Below the pieces are notes generated by a model that saw only the letters and a program-made list of their open reading frames with translations, ran no database searches and was not told the DNA's origin. DNA of 64,000 nt, taken from assembly GCF_009193215.1 (NCBI RefSeq), contig NZ_VYVA01000001.1, positions 1,116,001 to 1,180,000 of the forward strand, read 5' to 3'. This DNA comes from Flavicella marina. GTDB lineage: Bacteria; Bacteroidota; Bacteroidia; Flavobacteriales; Flavobacteriaceae. Shown piece after piece: positions 60,178 to 64,000 of the stretch (positions are counted from its first letter, which is position 1; each line of letters opens with the position of its first letter). The translations under genes were made by a program, and so were the position numbers.

Positions 60178-63100
60178 ATGGTAGGGGGTACCAAGAACCA
60201 ATACAAAAGTTTCAAGTATTTGAAACTACAATTATTGTCGATATTATTTATTGTTGTAAGTTTTTCATCAACCGTAAGTGCACAGAACTGCACGGTCAAT
60301 GCTGGGATCGATAGAACTATTTGTGAAACAGAAACTCTTACTCTTGAAGGGGTCTTAGGGGGAGCGATAGACTCTTCGCTTTGGATTCAGACAGGTGGGC
60401 CCTCTGTAATCATTGAAAATCCGACAAATGAGGTAACTGATGTAATAGGTACTTTAGGAGGAAATACATATACTTTTATGTTGACTGCCGTATGTGGAGA
60501 TACAGTTGACGCAAACCCGCAAACAGTTACAATAGTTGTCAATGAAATTCCTGATGCAGTTGCTGGATCTGATATTGAGGGATGTCCAGGGTCATATACC
60601 TTAAACGCAACTCCAGTTGATGCAAGTTTGGTTGATGTAGTTGGTAAATGGACGATTGAAGGAGGAAATAATGCAGGAGTAACTTTGACGGATTCGTCTT
60701 CTCCTACTTCCGGAATAACGCTTTCCAATGCATCGATAGGTACCACGACTTTGCGTTGGACTATTGAAAACACAACTACGCTATGTAGTACCTATGATGA
60801 AATATCTGTTACTAATTTTGGTGGTGAGCCAATCGCAATAGCAGGAAATGATAAGACATTGTCACAATGTTATACTACTTCCACTGCAACAAATTTAGAT
60901 GGATCCATAGGAGGTGATGGAACAGGTTCTCAAATTGGTGTTTGGTCTTTTGTATCAGGGCCAAATGTTCCGAATATCGCAGACGAAAATGATGAAAAAA
61001 CTCGAGTTTCTGGATTGATCGAAGGAACTTATGTTTTTAGATGGACAGTCCATGGGCCATGTGCTTCTGGTAGAGATGAAGTTACGATTATTGTGCCTGC
61101 TGCTACACAAGATATAACAGATGCTAGAATACTTAATGGGAATCAACGTTTTTGTGATCCAAATATTACAACAGCTATTTTAAAAGGAGAGCCTCCTACG
61201 TATGCAGGAGAAACTGTAGAGTGGACACAGGTGAGTGGTCCAACCCTTCCAGCGGGTTCTATTTTAAGTCCGAATAGCCCAACAACACAGGTAATAAATT
61301 TAGATGGCTCGCATAATAAAACCTATACTTTTGAATATAAGATAATAGGAGGGCCAATCAATCCGAATTGTAGTTCGAAAGATGAAGGTAAAATCCACTT
61401 TAGTTCTCCAAATGTTTCTATCATAGTCAACAATGGCAATGATATGATTTTGAATCAAGATCAAACTAGGGCTGTAGTTCCTTTTATGCAATCTGGTGGA
61501 AATAGAACGAGGTATGAAATAATCGCTGCTCCCGATCCTTCTGGACTTGTTTCGTTAAAAGGAGCTGGTAGTTCCCCTTTAACTTTAGATTTATTGGCAG
61601 GTGAAGGAACTTATACTTTACGCTTGGTAAGAGATGCTTCAGGAGAGGTTTTAACAGATTGTAATGTGGCATCTGATCAAATCAATATTGTAGTTTCTCT
61701 TACTCCTACTGATGGGAATGCAGGTTCAAATTCCGTATTGAATTGTGGTCAGACGTCAACTACATTAGCAGGTAACCCTATTTCTGTAGGAACTGCGACT
61801 TGGTCACAAGTTAGTGGGCCAAATACAGCTATTTTCTCAGATGTTAATATCCCCAATCCAGAAGTTACCGGATTGATTCCAGGGGAATATGTTTTTAGAT
61901 ATTTAGTTTCTGGAGGTCCGAATGCACAAGATTCTTTTTCAGATACGTATGTGACTTATGCAATGCCTCCTGTTGCGGATGCTGGCTTAAGTGAATCGAT
62001 TTGTGCAGGAACGCATGTGCTTAGTGGTAATGCTCTAGAGGCGGGTCAAACAGGTAAATGGACAGTAACTCCAAGTGACGGCGTTTCTTTTGTTGACGAT
62101 ACAGTACCAGATGCTATTGTCTCAGGTTTAAAATCAAATCAAGCCTATACATTTACTTGGACTATTAGTACCTTAAAGTGTGGTGATGATGCTGATGATG
62201 TGGTGCTGACAACAGATTCTTTGAATTCTCCTTCCATAGCAGATGCGGGTCCAGATCAATGTGTGGCTTCTAATGTTTCAATTGGAGTACTTACGGCTAT
62301 TGAAACAGAATCTCCTTTTAGAGGTACTGGTGAATGGACCTTCGTTTCAGGTCCAGCTACTCCAACTATCTTAAAGACTGGCGATTTCACTGCTGATGTT
62401 TCTGGTATGACAGCTGATGGGGATTATGAATTTAAATGGACAGTATCGACACTACTGTGTAGTGCTCAGACAGAAGATACAACTACGATAACAGTCGCTC
62501 CAAATGCTGGGCAAAATTTAGACGCAGGTCCAGATCAAACAATTTGTGGCGATCAAGTGGTAATGGCAGCGAATGTACCGGCAACAGGACTTGTTGGTAA
62601 ATGGGAGCAGACTTCTGGAAATGCTGGTTGGACTGTAGATAATATCAACAGCCCTACAGCAATTTTTACGAATTTATTAGATGGAAATTATGCGTTTAAT
62701 TGGGTAGTTTCAAAAGGTACTTGTGAATCGGCTTCTGATGAGATGAAGTTCTCAATAAGTACAGGACCAACTACCGCAACGGCAGGTCCTATTTCTGATA
62801 TTTGTAATGGGTCAACAGCAGTACTTACAGGAAATGTTATTACCGAAGGGGTTGGAACATGGTCTGTGGTTGCAGGGCCAAATAATCCAAATATTGCAGA
62901 TATTCATGACCCTGTTTCAGCGGTTTCAAACTTAGTGTCTGGGGAATATACTTTTAAATGGACAAGTAGTAATGGAATTAATTGCCCTAATTCAGAGGCG
63001 ACAACTACTTTTATCGTTGCTGCTGAAATTAATTTAGATGGAAAAGATCAAGATTTATGTGCCGCTTCTCAAGTATTACTTGAAGCGAATCCTGGTGCAA

Positions 63101-64000
63101 TGGGAGTGTGGACTCAGACAGCTCCAATTAATACTGCTGTTATATCTATTACCACTACTTCAGATCAAACGGCAATAGTAGAATTAGACCCAACAATTTC
63201 AGATACCTATGTATTTACTTTTACAGCGAATTCTTCGAGTGTTTCTTGCACAAGTTCTGATGAATTAGAAATAAAAAACACAAAATTACCAGATGCACCG
63301 AATGCCGGGCCTGATCAAAGTATTTGTACAGATACCAATACTTCAGTTACGATGGCGGCAATTGGTGAGCCTGGAGAATGGATTTTAGTAACTGGACCTA
63401 ATACTCCAACAATTTCGAGCAGTACTGACAAGGCTGCAGTAATTAGTAATTTAGTAGAAGGGTTGTATGTTTATGAGTGGAACGTAGGAAGTTTACCATG
63501 TACAGAATTGAAAGATGTTGTTAGAATCAACGTGTATGATCCTCCATTAGGTGCAGATGCAGGTCCAGATCAAACTGGTGGTACAGCAGCTTGTCAAGTT
63601 TTACCTCAATTAGATGCTGCAACTCCGACAAACGGAATAGGTACTTGGACGTTGACAACGGATCCATCTTTAGGAACAGGAATTATTATTGATAGTCCTA
63701 ATGACCCGAAATCGACATTGACAATTAATGATCCATTTAATTTGCCAATCGGAAATTATGTGTTTACATGGACAGTTTCTAATGGAAATCCTGTTTGTTC
63801 AGATATATCAGATCAGGTTATTTTAGAATTTACTGCGCCACCGGCTAGTGATGCAAATGCAGGTTCCGACCAGGAATTATGTGATGTTACGAGTAGTACG
63901 TTGTTTGGAAATTCAATTAGTTTTGGCTCAGGACAATGGACACAGGATTCCGGTCCTAATACCGCCGTTATTGCAAATCAATTCAACTCTGAAACAGCTG
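60178..64000 (+). CDS. Giant PKD/Ig-like repeat surface protein, C-terminus beyond right edge
   Basis: An open frame of 1274 codons runs from the ATG at 60178 off the right edge. The N-terminal stretch (MVGGTKNQYKSFKYLKLQLL, then FIVVSFSSTVSAQNC) holds a signal peptide. The remainder is about 14 repeats of roughly 85-90 residues, most starting with A-G-x-D-Q-x-x-C (NAGIDRTIC, DAGPDQTICG, NAGPDQSICT, NAGSDQELCD) and containing W...SGPN...G-Y-F-W. These resemble PKD/REJ-type Ig-like domains with a conserved cysteine pair. In flavobacteria such proteins are T9SS-exported and often linked to gliding or adhesion. A T9SS sorting domain should follow outside the window. Confidence 0.85.
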   Translation, partial: MVGGTKNQYKSFKYLKLQLLSILFIVVSFSSTVSAQNCTVNAGIDRTICETETLTLEGVLGGAIDSSLWIQTGGPSVIIENPTNEVTDVIGTLGGNTYTFMLTAVCGDTVDANPQTVTIVVNEIPDAVAGSDIEGCPGSYTLNATPVDASLVDVVGKWTIEGGNNAGVTLTDSSSPTSGITLSNASIGTTTLRWTIENTTTLCSTYDEISVTNFGGEPIAIAGNDKTLSQCYTTSTATNLDGSIGGDGTGSQIGVWSFVSGPNVPNIADENDEKTRVSGLIEGTYVFRWTVHGPCASGRDEVTIIVPAATQDITDARILNGNQRFCDPNITTAILKGEPPTYAGETVEWTQVSGPTLPAGSILSPNSPTTQVINLDGSHNKTYTFEYKIIGGPINPNCSSKDEGKIHFSSPNVSIIVNNGNDMILNQDQTRAVVPFMQSGGNRTRYEIIAAPDPSGLVSLKGAGSSPLTLDLLAGEGTYTLRLVRDASGEVLTDCNVASDQINIVVSLTPTDGNAGSNSVLNCGQTSTTLAGNPISVGTATWSQVSGPNTAIFSDVNIPNPEVTGLIPGEYVFRYLVSGGPNAQDSFSDTYVTYAMPPVADAGLSESICAGTHVLSGNALEAGQTGKWTVTPSDGVSFVDDTVPDAIVSGLKSNQAYTFTWTISTLKCGDDADDVVLTTDSLNSPSIADAGPDQCVASNVSIGVLTAIETESPFRGTGEWTFVSGPATPTILKTGDFTADVSGMTADGDYEFKWTVSTLLCSAQTEDTTTITVAPNAGQNLDAGPDQTICGDQVVMAANVPATGLVGKWEQTSGNAGWTVDNINSPTAIFTNLLDGNYAFNWVVSKGTCESASDEMKFSISTGPTTATAGPISDICNGSTAVLTGNVITEGVGTWSVVAGPNNPNIADIHDPVSAVSNLVSGEYTFKWTSSNGINCPNSEATTTFIVAAEINLDGKDQDLCAASQVLLEANPGAMGVWTQTAPINTAVISITTTSDQTAIVELDPTISDTYVFTFTANSSSVSCTSSDELEIKNTKLPDAPNAGPDQSICTDTNTSVTMAAIGEPGEWILVTGPNTPTISSSTDKAAVISNLVEGLYVYEWNVGSLPCTELKDVVRINVYDPPLGADAGPDQTGGTAACQVLPQLDAATPTNGIGTWTLTTDPSLGTGIIIDSPNDPKSTLTINDPFNLPIGNYVFTWTVSNGNPVCSDISDQVILEFTAPPASDANAGSDQELCDVTSSTLFGNSISFGSGQWTQDSGPNTAVIANQFNSETA

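Noticed and set aside
60387-60773. 128-codon minus-strand open frame inside the giant repeat protein
   Set aside because: It is antisense to a continuous, repeat-rich protein and has low-complexity composition mirroring the other strand.

Overview
The window is one AT-rich stretch of chromosome from a marine member of the Flavobacteriaceae (Bacteroidetes). Four things point there. Promoters carry the Bacteroidetes -7 element TAnnTTTG. Several secreted proteins end in type IX secretion (T9SS) sorting domains. There is a one-piece hybrid two-component regulator of the HTCS type. Housekeeping genes such as feoAB with its Cys-rich microprotein, short-loop cydAB and bacterial GGGP synthase are typical of the group. 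The genus is not determined from sequence alone.

Layout. 1-4005 is the N-terminal part of a very large secreted DUF11/lamin-tail protein that runs off the left edge. 4.3-13.7 kb is ordinary housekeeping: a DjlA-like co-chaperone, bacilliredoxin, two outer-membrane proteins (one of 1124 residues), Ogt, TatD, a small retropepsin-like protein, a CLC antiporter with CLC-F-like motifs, and a peroxiredoxin. 13.9-16 kb is a T9SS protein with a duplicated carbohydrate-binding-like module. 16.3-20.4 kb is sucA-sucB.

20.7-45.6 kb is the accessory part. Two identical tRNA-Asn genes, each with the same promoter and a similar terminator, lie 8 kb apart. Between them are corA and an operon of an iduronate-2-sulfatase-like sulfatase, a Tat-exported FAD oxidoreductase and an exported protein with a covalent-flavinylation motif, with a divergent TPR/LuxR-type membrane regulator. 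Downstream of the second tRNA-Asn lies a 16.6 kb gene set: two paralogous clan GH-A enzymes, a 940-residue propeller protein that I read as a GH150-type lambda-carrageenase, two related carbohydrate-binding-like proteins, an HTCS regulator and a GH110 alpha-1,3-galactosidase. The right end of this set carries a nearly identical copy of the tRNA-Asn terminator without a tRNA, so the set looks like an island inserted at the tRNA.

The enzymes fit together as a lambda-carrageenan pathway: GH150 cuts beta-1,4 bonds, GH110 removes alpha-1,3-galactose, the GH-A enzymes would act on beta-galactosides, and the sulfatase of the neighbouring operon would remove sulfate. No SusC/SusD pair is present in the window.

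45.6-60 kb returns to core functions: a ketoacyl synthase and bioB with a palindrome at its promoter, rseP, a SCO1-like protein, feoA-feoB-microprotein, an HNH-derived DNA-binding protein, cydAB, an AlkD-like protein, a PPTase-GGGPS-arfB operon and ahcY. From 60178 to the right edge is the start of a giant repetitive surface protein.

No CRISPR array, rRNA, insertion sequence, integrase or transposase gene was seen.
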